Positions 1 through 7,757 of a stretch of DNA of 42,259 nucleotides are shown here, piece after piece; the first letter of the stretch is position 1; the number at the start of each line of letters is the position of its first letter. Where the stretch lies: assembly GCA_945939115.1 (NCBI GenBank), contig CAMEVC010000021.1:1-42259 (forward strand), written 5' to 3'. The notes below the pieces were generated by a model. The model did no database searches. It had not been told where the DNA came from and worked only from the letters and a program-made list of their open reading frames with translations. Both the position numbers and the translations under genes were made by a program. The DNA comes from an uncultured Eubacterium sp. Lineage in GTDB: Bacteria; Bacillota; Clostridia; Lachnospirales; Lachnospiraceae.

Positions 1-23
1 CCGTTTACCGCGGCGACTTGTAT

Positions 24-52
24 ATAATATCATTGTGGATACCCATTGTCAA
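24..52 (-). promoter_or_regulatory. Strong sigma-A type promoter firing out of the left edge
   Basis: On the minus strand a perfect TTGACA (47-52) is separated by exactly 17 bases from TATTAT (24-29). The DNA just upstream of the -35 box is A/T-rich, like an UP element. Transcription would start near position 16-17 and leave the window, so the gene it serves is not visible. Confidence 0.75.
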
Positions 53-368
53 CAGATTTTTACATTTTCCTGCATTTTTTCAAGATTATCCCTATAACAT
101 CATTGTCATATAAGTTGGAATACAAATGATTCCTTCCTTGACAGCTAAATTCCTAGGATGAATAATATAACTCTCTCCTATACGCTGCTTATACTTTTCT
201 CTAAACGCATTCATATTCATACAACTCAATTTTTGATTATGCTCACAATTCTGACAAAACCCTTTTGTGGTTTTGCTCTGCACAGTCTAGTATGGCATAA
301 GAATAACAAAAAATCACAAATCCACGCCCATCTCCCCGGGGACGGATACTCTAAGAATTCGGCAACAG

Positions 369-398
369 AAAAAAGCCTACCACAAATGTGATAAGCTT
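369..398 (-). terminator. Rho-independent terminator after the PNPOx-family gene
   Basis: Read on the minus strand, a 12-bp stem (arms 387-398 and 373-384, two G-U pairs, 2-base inner gap) is followed by six T residues (369-374). It sits about 40 bases after the stop of the gene at 439-906 and fits the end of the radA/chemoreceptor/PNPOx transcript. Confidence 0.7.
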
Positions 399-438
399 CT
401 GTTCTGCCTTATATTGTTAATTCTAGCCTTTATCACTT

Positions 439-906
439 TCAGTGCTCTTTGCATGACCATTTATCTGCAATAATCTTAATCACAGAAACACTGTCCAGCA
501 TTTCCTTCTGAAATTCCCCCAAAAAATTATCAGAGTAATGTGACATCAGAACTGATAAGCCATGCGCCTTCTCTTCGGAATTCTCAACAATTTCTACCGC
601 AGCTGTTCCCATAATACTCTGGTACTTATATGAATACGAACATGCATTATGTCCTTCTACAAGTTCATGTTTTCTGTCCATTTCAAAAGAAGCCTTACCA
701 TTCCGGTTAATAAGTTCAATTTTTCTTCCTTCCAATGCCCCATGGCAATACATAACAAGCTTGCCGTTACTATCTTCCAATCCAAAATTTAATGGCACTA
801 TATACACTTCATTATCATCAAGCAAGCCTAATCTTAAACAGTCACATTCCTTTGCAATCTCAAGCATCTTATTGTAATCAGTAATTTCTCTGTCACTTCT
901 TCTCAC
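439..906 (-). CDS. Pyridoxamine 5'-phosphate oxidase-family flavin-binding protein (NimA-like)
   Basis: This is a 155-residue member of the split-barrel FMN-binding family that includes NimA-type nitroimidazole reductases; the natural substrate is unknown. The N-terminus MRRSDREITD and the segment RLGLLDDNEVYIVPLNFG are typical of the group, and the length fits. I chose the GTG at 904-906 because AGGAG lies about 10 bases upstream and family members start at MRR.DRE. A TTG at 927 would overlap the previous gene and has no ribosome site. The gene follows the signalling-only chemoreceptor by 13 bases, and its ribosome site lies just after that gene's stop codon, so the two are probably cotranscribed and perhaps translationally coupled. 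Confidence 0.8.
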   Translation of the reverse strand: MRRSDREITDYNKMLEIAKECDCLRLGLLDDNEVYIVPLNFGLEDSNGKLVMYCHGALEGRKIELINRNGKASFEMDRKHELVEGHNACSYSYKYQSIMGTAAVEIVENSEEKAHGLSVLMSHYSDNFLGEFQKEMLDSVSVIKIIADKWSCKEH

Positions 907-919
907 TTTATGAATTCTC

Positions 920-1558
920 CTATCCAATCAAAGCATTTTTAGCCTCATCTGTAATCTCTCTCTGGTAAGCAATCTCGTTCTCAATATTTCTTGCAACTTC
1001 ATTAGCTGCATATGCTGCATCAATTACTTTCTTAAGAACATTGCCAACGCCATCCGCCTTGTCCTTCTGCTTTGATGAATTATCATAAATATTATTCATA
1101 GCTGATACTGTTTCGCTGACAGATTTCTGAACCTGATTAATCGTATCTGTTATCTCTTTTGAAGACTTTGCTGACTGTTCAGCAAGATTTCTTACTTCAC
1201 TTGCAACCACAGCGAATCCCCTTCCATGTTCACCTGCCCTTGCAGCCTCAATCGAAGCATTAAGCGAGAGAATATTCGTCCTGTTAGAGATAGAACCTAT
1301 TACGGCTGCAAACTCTTCAATCTTCTTAGACAGTGACTCAAGTTCTTTTATCTTAGCAGATGATTCTTCCACCACCTTGTTCATCGCCTCAATCATCTCA
1401 AGAATTTCCTCAACACTTGACATGCTCTCCTTGACAAGATTAAGAGAAGTATCAGATGAATTGATAACATCAAATGCGTCCTTCTCAAGTTTCTCCTGCG
1501 ATTCATCAAGTCCATTAAGAATATTAGTCAGATTGCTGACCATAACATCATTGCTCAT
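920..1558 (-). CDS. Soluble signalling-only methyl-accepting chemotaxis protein
   Basis: At 212 residues this consists almost entirely of the cytoplasmic four-helix-bundle signalling domain of chemoreceptors. The hairpin tip is clear around residues 85-125, with [20 protein letters not shown] followed by [19 protein letters not shown], the surface that contacts CheA and CheW. It has no membrane segment, HAMP or sensor domain, unlike the complete 563-residue receptor at 26605. The ATG follows GGGGGAT by 6 bases. It lies between radA and the PNPOx-family flavoprotein, so its input may come from a partner protein. Reading cytoplasmic redox state through that flavoprotein is my inference only. 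Confidence 0.88.
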   Translation of the reverse strand: MSNDVMVSNLTNILNGLDESQEKLEKDAFDVINSSDTSLNLVKESMSSVEEILEMIEAMNKVVEESSAKIKELESLSKKIEEFAAVIGSISNRTNILSLNASIEAARAGEHGRGFAVVASEVRNLAEQSAKSSKEITDTINQVQKSVSETVSAMNNIYDNSSKQKDKADGVGNVLKKVIDAAYAANEVARNIENEIAYQREITDEAKNALIG

Positions 1559-1606
1559 ATGTAATCCCCCATTATCTGCAATTTAATTCACGATTATAAC
1601 ATTCTT

Positions 1607-2983
1607 CTATATAAGCGAAATAGCTTCCTGAACATTATTCACACCAATTATTTTAATTCTATCATTTTTCATAATATTTTTCAAGCAGACACCAGGCAGT
1701 ATGCATGTTTCAAACCCCAGCTTGACCGCCTCATTAACCCGCTGCTGTGCCTGACTTACAGCTCTGACCTCACCGGCAAGACCGACCTCCCCGAATATAA
1801 CTGTCTTCTCATCAACAGGCCTGTTTTTAAAGCTGCTGACAAGTGCCATAACAACGCCAAGGTCCAGGGCAGGCTCATTCACTTTAAGGCCCCCTGCCAC
1901 ATTTACATAAGCGTCACTTCCTGACATATGTATTCCTGCACGCTTTTCAAGAACCGCCATAAGAAGATTCACACGGTTATAATCTGTTCCGGCTGCAGTT
2001 CTTCTTGCCATACCGAAATTGGAGTCACAGACAAGTGCCTGAATCTCAACCATAATAGGGCGTGTACCCTCCAACAGGCACACAACAACTGAACCCGATG
2101 CATTTTCTGGCCGACCGTTCAGCATATATTCAGAAGGATTCTCAACCTCCACAAGTCCCTTCTCCTGCATCTCAAATACGCCGATTTCGTTAGTGGAGCC
2201 AAATCTGTTCTTGACCCCACGAAGTATTCTGTAGGAAGCAAATCTGTCGCCCTCAAAATACAGCACTGTATCCACCATATGTTCTAACATTCTTGGACCT
2301 GCAACTGTACCTTCCTTAGTAACATGCCCTACAATAAATATTGTAATATTAAGTCCTTTCGCAAGCTGCATAAGAACTGAAGTTGTCTCCCTGACCTGTG
2401 AAACACTTCCGGGAGCAGCCGGAACATCATCCTTGTACATAGTCTGGATAGAATCTATAATAACTATCTCCGGCTTACTCTTAGTCAATACTCCCTCAAC
2501 TGTATCAAGATTCGTTTCACAGAGAAGTTTCATTTTTCCTGTACACTGTCCGATTCTATCCGCTCTGAGCTTTATCTGTTTAAGAGACTCCTCGCCCGAT
2601 ATGTATAAAACATCTCTGCCTGCTTCTGAAAGGTTGTAACACATCTGCAGAAGAAGTGTTGACTTTCCAATTCCAGGGTCTCCTCCCACAAGAACAAGTG
2701 ACCCTGAGACAATTCCGCCTCCAAGTACTCTGTCAAGTTCATCTATTCCTGTTGTGATTCTGTCATTCTCCTCCAGAGAAATGCTGCCCAGTTCAACAGG
2801 GCACACATCTGATACAATCTTCTGGCTGTGGTAAGACGCAACTCCCTTGGTATTAGTTCCTCTGGTAACAGGTTCTTCAACAAATGTATTCCATTCCTTA
2901 CACGCTGGGCACTGCCCGAACCACTTTGCTGACTCGTATCCGCATTCTTTGCAAAAGAACGCTGTATTCTTTGATTTTGCCAT
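1607..2983 (-). CDS. radA: DNA repair protein RadA
   Basis: RadA (Sms) is a RecA-like ATPase that promotes branch migration during recombinational repair. All family marks are visible in 458 residues, the usual length. The zinc finger uses Cys11, Cys14, Cys25 and Cys28. Walker A is GGDPGIGKST at about 100-109. The RadA-specific KNRFG motif is at about 258-262, and a Lon-like C-terminal domain follows. The ATG follows GGGGGAT. A terminator-like hairpin (2994-3028) lies immediately upstream, with its T-run ending two bases before this ribosome site. I see no room for a separate promoter between the upstream gene and this one, so expression may depend on read-through or on a promoter inside the upstream gene. 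Confidence 0.97.
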   Translation of the reverse strand: MAKSKNTAFFCKECGYESAKWFGQCPACKEWNTFVEEPVTRGTNTKGVASYHSQKIVSDVCPVELGSISLEENDRITTGIDELDRVLGGGIVSGSLVLVGGDPGIGKSTLLLQMCYNLSEAGRDVLYISGEESLKQIKLRADRIGQCTGKMKLLCETNLDTVEGVLTKSKPEIVIIDSIQTMYKDDVPAAPGSVSQVRETTSVLMQLAKGLNITIFIVGHVTKEGTVAGPRMLEHMVDTVLYFEGDRFASYRILRGVKNRFGSTNEIGVFEMQEKGLVEVENPSEYMLNGRPENASGSVVVCLLEGTRPIMVEIQALVCDSNFGMARRTAAGTDYNRVNLLMAVLEKRAGIHMSGSDAYVNVAGGLKVNEPALDLGVVMALVSSFKNRPVDEKTVIFGEVGLAGEVRAVSQAQQRVNEAVKLGFETCILPGVCLKNIMKNDRIKIIGVNNVQEAISLI

Positions 2984-2993
2984 ATATCCCCCG

Positions 2994-3028
2994 AAAAAAA
3001 TAAGGTTGCCGCAGCTTATGCAGCAACC
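2994..3028 (-). terminator. Terminator-like hairpin abutting the radA ribosome site
   Basis: On the minus strand GGTTGCTGCA and TGCGGCAACC (3019-3028 and 3004-3013) form a 10-bp stem with one G-U pair and a 5-base loop. TTATTTTTTT follows, then CGGGGGATAT and the radA ATG. It ends the gene at 3051-3464 or attenuates radA. Confidence 0.75.
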
Positions 3029-3050
3029 CTGAAATTAACATATACAATTA

Positions 3051-3464
3051 TTATGCTTTAGCGATATCAACCTTAACAGGATTCTCTCCATCGAATTCAA
3101 CTGAGAGAACTAATTTACCGCCCATGTTAGTAGACATAGTTCCGGCATCATTACCGTTAATTCTGATATCATATGAGGCACCTTCCTCAAGTCCCAGTGT
3201 AATCTGTGCATTCTCATTACCCTCAACAATGAATGAGACATTAGAATCTGTAGCTTTGAAATTGTTTACCGCTGTACCCGGAACTGACTCATATACGAAA
3301 GAACCATTCTTCTCAAGCTTAGTGATTTCATTAAATGTCTTTACCTTATATGTATCTCCACAATGCTCGAAATCTGGCAGCTTTGACTTAGTATCCAGCT
3401 TATAATTACCAAAGCTGATTGTTCCATCCCCTTCTGAACGAATCAATTCATTTACTACTGGCAT
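3051..3464 (-). CDS. Conserved Lachnospiraceae hypothetical protein
   Basis: This 137-residue acidic protein has no signal peptide or membrane segment and looks all-beta. It contains the segment YKVKTFNEITKLEKNGSFVY and a C-terminal half that ends in alternating strand-like segments. I recall similar proteins in Lachnospiraceae being labelled endosialidase. I see no catalytic residues that would support that label and do not adopt it. It has its own good ribosome site (AGGAGGATAAT before ATG), a long inverted repeat upstream (3509-3555) and a terminator after it, so it may be a single-gene unit upstream of radA. Function unknown. Confidence 0.8.
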   Translation of the reverse strand: MPVVNELIRSEGDGTISFGNYKLDTKSKLPDFEHCGDTYKVKTFNEITKLEKNGSFVYESVPGTAVNNFKATDSNVSFIVEGNENAQITLGLEEGASYDIRINGNDAGTMSTNMGGKLVLSVEFDGENPVKVDIAKA

Positions 3465-3508
3465 ATTATTATCCTCCTGTTTGTTACGAAATGTATATAC
3501 TGATTATA

Positions 3509-3555
3509 CAATAAACTGACAAAAAGCGCCAGCTATTTGTCAGTTGTTTATTGTA
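3509..3555. repeat. Long imperfect inverted repeat between clpC and the hypothetical gene
   Basis: ACAATAAACTGACAAA (3509-3524) is mirrored by TTTGTCAGTTGTTTATTGT (3537-3555), a 16-bp match interrupted by a 3-base bulge around a 12-base G/C-containing centre. The clpC stop is 12 bases away. The stem is A/T-rich with no T-run, so it is a poor terminator. A TATAAT on the minus strand begins at the edge of the repeat, so an operator over a promoter for the 3051-3464 gene is possible. Confidence 0.6.
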
Positions 3556-3566
3556 TATTTATATTT

Positions 3567-6029
3567 TTATTTGTTCATGCCTCTTTTAAGGGTAAAATTC
3601 AGCCTATTATCCTTTACAGACACCTTCACTCTGTTTCCATTGTGAACCTTTCCCATAAGGATTTTCTCTGCAAGAACATCTTCCACCTCATTCTGAATAG
3701 TCCTTCTCAATGGGCGGGCTCCATATTTGGAATCATATCCCTTGTCGACAATCCACTGTCTTGCATCATTATCAAGCTCAATTGACAATTTCATCTGCTC
3801 CATTATTCTCTTATTGACGTTGGCTATCATAATATCAACTATATTACCAATCTGCTCTTTTCCGAGGACATGGAATACAACAATATCATCTATTCTGTTG
3901 ATAAACTCAGGCTTGAATATTCTTTTCACCTCATCCATTACCTTATTCTTCATCTCTTCATGATTCTGCTCCGGTGTTGAACCCGAAGAGAATCCAAGAG
4001 ACTTAGGTGAAACAATATTTTCCGCACCGGCATTACTTGTCATTATAATGATGGTATTCTTGAAATCCACAACTCTTCCGGTAGAATCAGTTATATGTCC
4101 GTCATCAAGTACCTGAAGAAGCACATTAAACACATCAGGATGTGCTTTCTCAACCTCATCAAAAAGAATAACCGAATACGGATTTCTTCTTACTTTCTCA
4201 CTTAATTGTCCTCCCTCGTCATAACCAACATATCCGGGAGGGGAACCAATAAGCTTAGAAACCGTGTGCTTCTCCATGAATTCTGACATATCAACTCTTA
4301 TAAGAGAGTTCTCTGTTCCAAACATCGCATCAGCCAGAGCCTTTGAAAGCTCTGTCTTTCCAACACCAGTCGGCCCTAAAAACAGGAATGAACCTATTGG
4401 CCTGTTCGGGTCTTTAAGTCCGACCCTTCCACGGCGTATTGCTTTAGCCACAGCAGAAACTGCCTCATCCTGACCAATAACTCTTTTATGAAGTGTATCT
4501 TCAAGCATCATAAGCCTGTCAGATTCAGCCTGCGCAATTCTCTGGACAGGAATCTTAGTCCATATTGATACAACTGAAGAAATCTCATCTTCATCGACAA
4601 CAAGTTCTGCATTCTTTATGTCAGACTGCCACTTATTCTTCATTTCCTCAAGCTGTTTTTTCTTATTAAGCTGCTTTCTCTTAATATCGCCAGCCTCTTC
4701 AAATGCCTCTGTTCTTATCGCTTCTTCTTTGTCCTTAGACAACTGTTCTATCTGCGCTTCAAGCTCTTTTATCTCATCAGGCATAACATGTGCATCAAGT
4801 CTCGTCTTGGAAGATGCTTCATCAATAAGGTCTATTGCCTTATCCGGAAGGAATCTGTCATTAATATATCTCTTAGAAAGCTTAACTGCTGCAATTACAG
4901 CATTATCAGTAATAGTTACATTATGATGTTCCTCGTATTTGCCCTTCAGCCCTCTAAGTATCTGTATTGCCTCATCAACCGTAGGCTCTTCAACTTTAAC
5001 TGGCTGGAATCTTCTCTCCAATGCTGCATCTTTCTCAATATGCTTTCTGTATTCCTCCAGTGTCGTAGCTCCGATAAGCTGTATTTCTCCTCTTGCAAGA
5101 GACGGTTTTAATATATTGGATGCATCAATGGCACCTTCCGCACCACCGGCACCTATTATAGTGTGTATCTCATCAAGAAACAGAAGAACATTTCCTGCAC
5201 TCTTAACCTCTGCTATAACCTTTTTAATTCTCTCCTCAAACTCGCCTCTGTATTTAGAGCCTGCTACCATACCGGATAAATCCAGTGTGAGAAGCCGCTT
5301 GTCTTTAATTGTCTCCGGAACATTTCCCTCCACAATCCTTACTGCAAGTCCTTCAGCGATAGCTGTTTTACCAACTCCGGGTTCACCTATAAGACAAGGG
5401 TTATTCTTGGTTCTTCTGCTTAATATCTGGATAACCCTCTGAATCTCCTCATCTCTTCCAATCACAGGGTCAAGCCTGCCCTCTCTTGCCATCTGGGTGA
5501 GGTCTCTGCTGTACTGGTCGAGAGTAGCCGTACTTTTCTTATCATTGCCTCTCGGTCTGCCATTCTGAAAATCATCTTTTACCTTGCCGGTATCCTCTCC
5601 CATAGCCATAAGAAGATCAACATACACTTTCTTTACCGGAACGCCTATAGTATTAAGAAGTCTGGCAGCAACACTGTCTGTCTCCTTGATTATAGCAATT
5701 AAAATGTGTTCTGTCCCTATAAGCTCTGACTTGAATCTTACAGCTTCTCTGGCTGCATTATCAAGAATATGGCGAACTCTTGGAGTATAACCTGAGGGTT
5801 CCTTTACTCCTACCACACTGTCAGGCGCAATAAGCTGGCACACCAGATTAATTATCTTATCATCAGTCACATCATTGTTGAGAAGCACTGATGAAGCCAG
5901 TCCTCCCTCAGCCTTAATGAGTCCGATAAGAAGATGTTCCGAGCCAATATATCCATGCCCAAGCATAGCTGCTGTATCTGCCGCATAATTAAGCGCTTCC
6001 TGTGCTTTACTTGTAAATCTGCTCTGCAT
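3567..6029 (-). CDS. clpC: ATP-dependent Clp protease ATPase subunit ClpC
   Basis: ClpC is the hexameric AAA+ unfoldase that feeds substrates, including arginine-phosphorylated proteins, to ClpP. In 820 residues I see two Clp-N repeats (about 1-145), nucleotide domain 1 with Walker A GEPGVGKT at 215-222, and the UVR/M-domain coiled coil at about 435-465. Nucleotide domain 2 has Walker A GPTGVGKT at 552-559, and an LGF tripeptide after it is a candidate ClpP-docking loop. The ATG follows AAAGGA. It is the last gene of mcsA-mcsB-clpC, 45 bases after mcsB. I found no CtsR-type heptad repeat or CIRCE element near the cluster. Confidence 0.97.
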   Translation of the reverse strand: MQSRFTSKAQEALNYAADTAAMLGHGYIGSEHLLIGLIKAEGGLASSVLLNNDVTDDKIINLVCQLIAPDSVVGVKEPSGYTPRVRHILDNAAREAVRFKSELIGTEHILIAIIKETDSVAARLLNTIGVPVKKVYVDLLMAMGEDTGKVKDDFQNGRPRGNDKKSTATLDQYSRDLTQMAREGRLDPVIGRDEEIQRVIQILSRRTKNNPCLIGEPGVGKTAIAEGLAVRIVEGNVPETIKDKRLLTLDLSGMVAGSKYRGEFEERIKKVIAEVKSAGNVLLFLDEIHTIIGAGGAEGAIDASNILKPSLARGEIQLIGATTLEEYRKHIEKDAALERRFQPVKVEEPTVDEAIQILRGLKGKYEEHHNVTITDNAVIAAVKLSKRYINDRFLPDKAIDLIDEASSKTRLDAHVMPDEIKELEAQIEQLSKDKEEAIRTEAFEEAGDIKRKQLNKKKQLEEMKNKWQSDIKNAELVVDEDEISSVVSIWTKIPVQRIAQAESDRLMMLEDTLHKRVIGQDEAVSAVAKAIRRGRVGLKDPNRPIGSFLFLGPTGVGKTELSKALADAMFGTENSLIRVDMSEFMEKHTVSKLIGSPPGYVGYDEGGQLSEKVRRNPYSVILFDEVEKAHPDVFNVLLQVLDDGHITDSTGRVVDFKNTIIIMTSNAGAENIVSPKSLGFSSGSTPEQNHEEMKNKVMDEVKRIFKPEFINRIDDIVVFHVLGKEQIGNIVDIMIANVNKRIMEQMKLSIELDNDARQWIVDKGYDSKYGARPLRRTIQNEVEDVLAEKILMGKVHNGNRVKVSVKDNRLNFTLKRGMNK

Positions 6030-6074
6030 ATTTAATAATCCTTTCTCTATTCTACATAAGCTTTAATCTGATAA

Positions 6075-7106
6075 TTAATGAACCGAAGGAAGATGTTCTC
6101 TTATAAAATCTGCTCTTGCCTCCTCCAGTTCCTCCTCATTCATATCCTTGTTAGATATCATAAGAAGATTGGCTGGATGAATTCCAATCATCAACTGATA
6201 AATGCAGCTCTCATCCACACCGTCTGCTTTGATAAGTCCGGATGCAAGTCCGAATCTTATCTGTGAAAGGAGAAGCTCCCCATCACTAAGTGTAACCTTT
6301 CTGGCATATTTTAGCACACCGTATGAGCGGTATACCATATCTAATGCTGTCATTTTTCTTTTGGTTACATATTGATTTCTGAGATTGCGTTCCTGAGCTA
6401 TAATCTGTTCTGCAATATTGTCCAGATTGTCAATTATCTCCTTCTCGCTTTTTCCGAGAGTGACAAGATTCGTGAGCTGATATATATCTCCCAGTGCTCT
6501 GTTATTATCTCCCTCCAACGCCTTCAGTACAAGTCCGAATCTTCCAACCTCCGGGATAAGCCCTGATATCTTATCATTACCCGCAAGTGCCGGCAAATGC
6601 AGCATATAGCTTGCTCTCATTCCTGTTCCTGCATTGGATGGCAAAGTTGTAAGATACCCAAACTTCGGGTCATAGGAATATTGAAGGACTCCTCCGACAA
6701 CATCATCCAGCTTGTCTGCCAGAGTATATGCCTTATCCATATTCATTCCGGAAGCAAATGCCTGAATTCTAATATGGTCTTCCTCGTTAATCATTATTGA
6801 AACATCTTCATCAGGTGCAACAAATCCGGCTGCAATGTCCTGCTTTTCCAGATAGGAACTTATAACATGCCTCTCTTTCATTCCCATCTTCTGGTAAGCA
6901 TCAAGATAATCAAAATTATACGAGTTAAATTCACTTACCGGCGCAACATTTTTCAAGGAGTTCTGCACTTCCTTCACCAGCTTCTTGGCATCATCATCTT
7001 CAAGCTTATAGGAAAAGTTATAGCCTTTTATATTACGGGCAAGCCTTACTCTGCTTGATATAACAACATCTCCGTTATTACCGCCCTCTTCAAACCATCT
7101 AAGCAT
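6075..7106 (-). CDS. mcsB: Protein arginine kinase McsB
   Basis: McsB phosphorylates arginine residues to mark proteins for ClpC-ClpP. The 343-residue protein carries the guanido-phosphotransferase signatures: VISSRVRLARN near the N-terminus, the MINEEDHIRIQ loop, GTGMRASYMLHLPAL, and the segment YQLTNLVTLGKSE. I chose the ATG at 7104-7106 because GGGAGG lies 7-8 bases upstream inside the end of mcsA. A longer reading from 7130 lacks a ribosome site. The gene overlaps the mcsA stop by 8 bases, so the two are probably translationally coupled, as expected for a kinase that needs McsA as activator. Confidence 0.95.
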   Translation of the reverse strand: MLRWFEEGGNNGDVVISSRVRLARNIKGYNFSYKLEDDDAKKLVKEVQNSLKNVAPVSEFNSYNFDYLDAYQKMGMKERHVISSYLEKQDIAAGFVAPDEDVSIMINEEDHIRIQAFASGMNMDKAYTLADKLDDVVGGVLQYSYDPKFGYLTTLPSNAGTGMRASYMLHLPALAGNDKISGLIPEVGRFGLVLKALEGDNNRALGDIYQLTNLVTLGKSEKEIIDNLDNIAEQIIAQERNLRNQYVTKRKMTALDMVYRSYGVLKYARKVTLSDGELLLSQIRFGLASGLIKADGVDESCIYQLMIGIHPANLLMISNKDMNEEELEEARADFIREHLPSVH

Positions 7107-7713
7107 CCTGACCGCCTCCCTGTTCTTCATTCCTGTTAATCCTGCTTGATGATTTCAACATTATGATTTTATCCCTCAGTTTAGCAGCCTCCTCAAAGTT
7201 CTCGATTTCAACTGCCTCTCTTAATTTCCTGTTAAGTTCCTTAAGAATCTCTACAGGATCATCATTCTCATCCTTCATAATAGCAAGAGTATTATCATTT
7301 TTCTCCCCTGATACCGGCATGTCGCCTGAACCGGACTTATACTTCTTGCCTCTGTGTACAGAATCCCCATGAATTCTCTTCATATTATCCTCTATCAATG
7401 GTGCAAATACTCCATAACACTCTGCACATCCGAATTTACCCACCATAGTAAATTCATCAAAGCTCATGCCGCAGCCCGGACAGCACACATGCATCATCGG
7501 ACTGTCCTCAAGTTCTTTTCCTCCACCTCCTGCTGACAGAAGTCCGGTCAGCAGTCTCACAAACGGAAACTCAGTATCCGACATATCACCAAGCCCTGAA
7601 AAATTGAGCTTTCTGGCACACTCCATGCACAGATAATGTTCTCTTTTCGCCCCGTTAATGATTTCTGTATAATGTATAGAAGCCTCATTCTGATGGCAAT
7701 TTTCACAAAGCAT
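7099..7713 (-). CDS. mcsA: Protein-arginine kinase activator McsA
   Basis: McsA is the zinc-binding activator of McsB. The 204-residue protein begins with the CxxC pair MLCENC, has a second pair LCMEC near residue 30, and further pairs CCPGC and CAEC in the middle. It ends with a UVR domain (REAVEIENFEEAAKLRDKI). The ATG follows AAAGGAGG. It lies 44 bases after the flippase gene, where clusters of this kind often have ctsR. I see no promoter in the gap, so it may be transcribed together with the flippase or from within it. Confidence 0.93.
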   Translation of the reverse strand: MLCENCHQNEASIHYTEIINGAKREHYLCMECARKLNFSGLGDMSDTEFPFVRLLTGLLSAGGGGKELEDSPMMHVCCPGCGMSFDEFTMVGKFGCAECYGVFAPLIEDNMKRIHGDSVHRGKKYKSGSGDMPVSGEKNDNTLAIMKDENDDPVEILKELNRKLREAVEIENFEEAAKLRDKIIMLKSSSRINRNEEQGGGQDA

Positions 7714-7757
7714 ATATTCCTCCTTTCAAGGATTCTCTCCTTGTTATCGCAAACATA

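Larger units (their letters stand above)
1..438. other. Intergenic stretch without a convincing gene
   Basis: This stretch holds an outward promoter (24-52), a minus-strand terminator (369-398) and little else that I can support. A minus-strand reading frame at 92-283 begins with GTG and has no ribosome site. It would encode 63 residues with three cysteines near the N-terminus (Cys10, Cys13, Cys21). It may be a degraded gene or chance. A CCCCGGGG palindrome lies near 337-344. I recognise no riboswitch, tRNA or small RNA here. Confidence 0.5.

Noticed and set aside
927-927. TTG start that would make the PNPOx gene overlap the chemoreceptor by 8 bases
   Set aside because: The GTG at 906 has AGGAG at proper distance and matches the family N-terminus.
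7714-7757. CtsR operator or CIRCE upstream of mcsA
   Set aside because: No GGTCAAA-type direct repeat and no TTAGCACTC inverted repeat is present.
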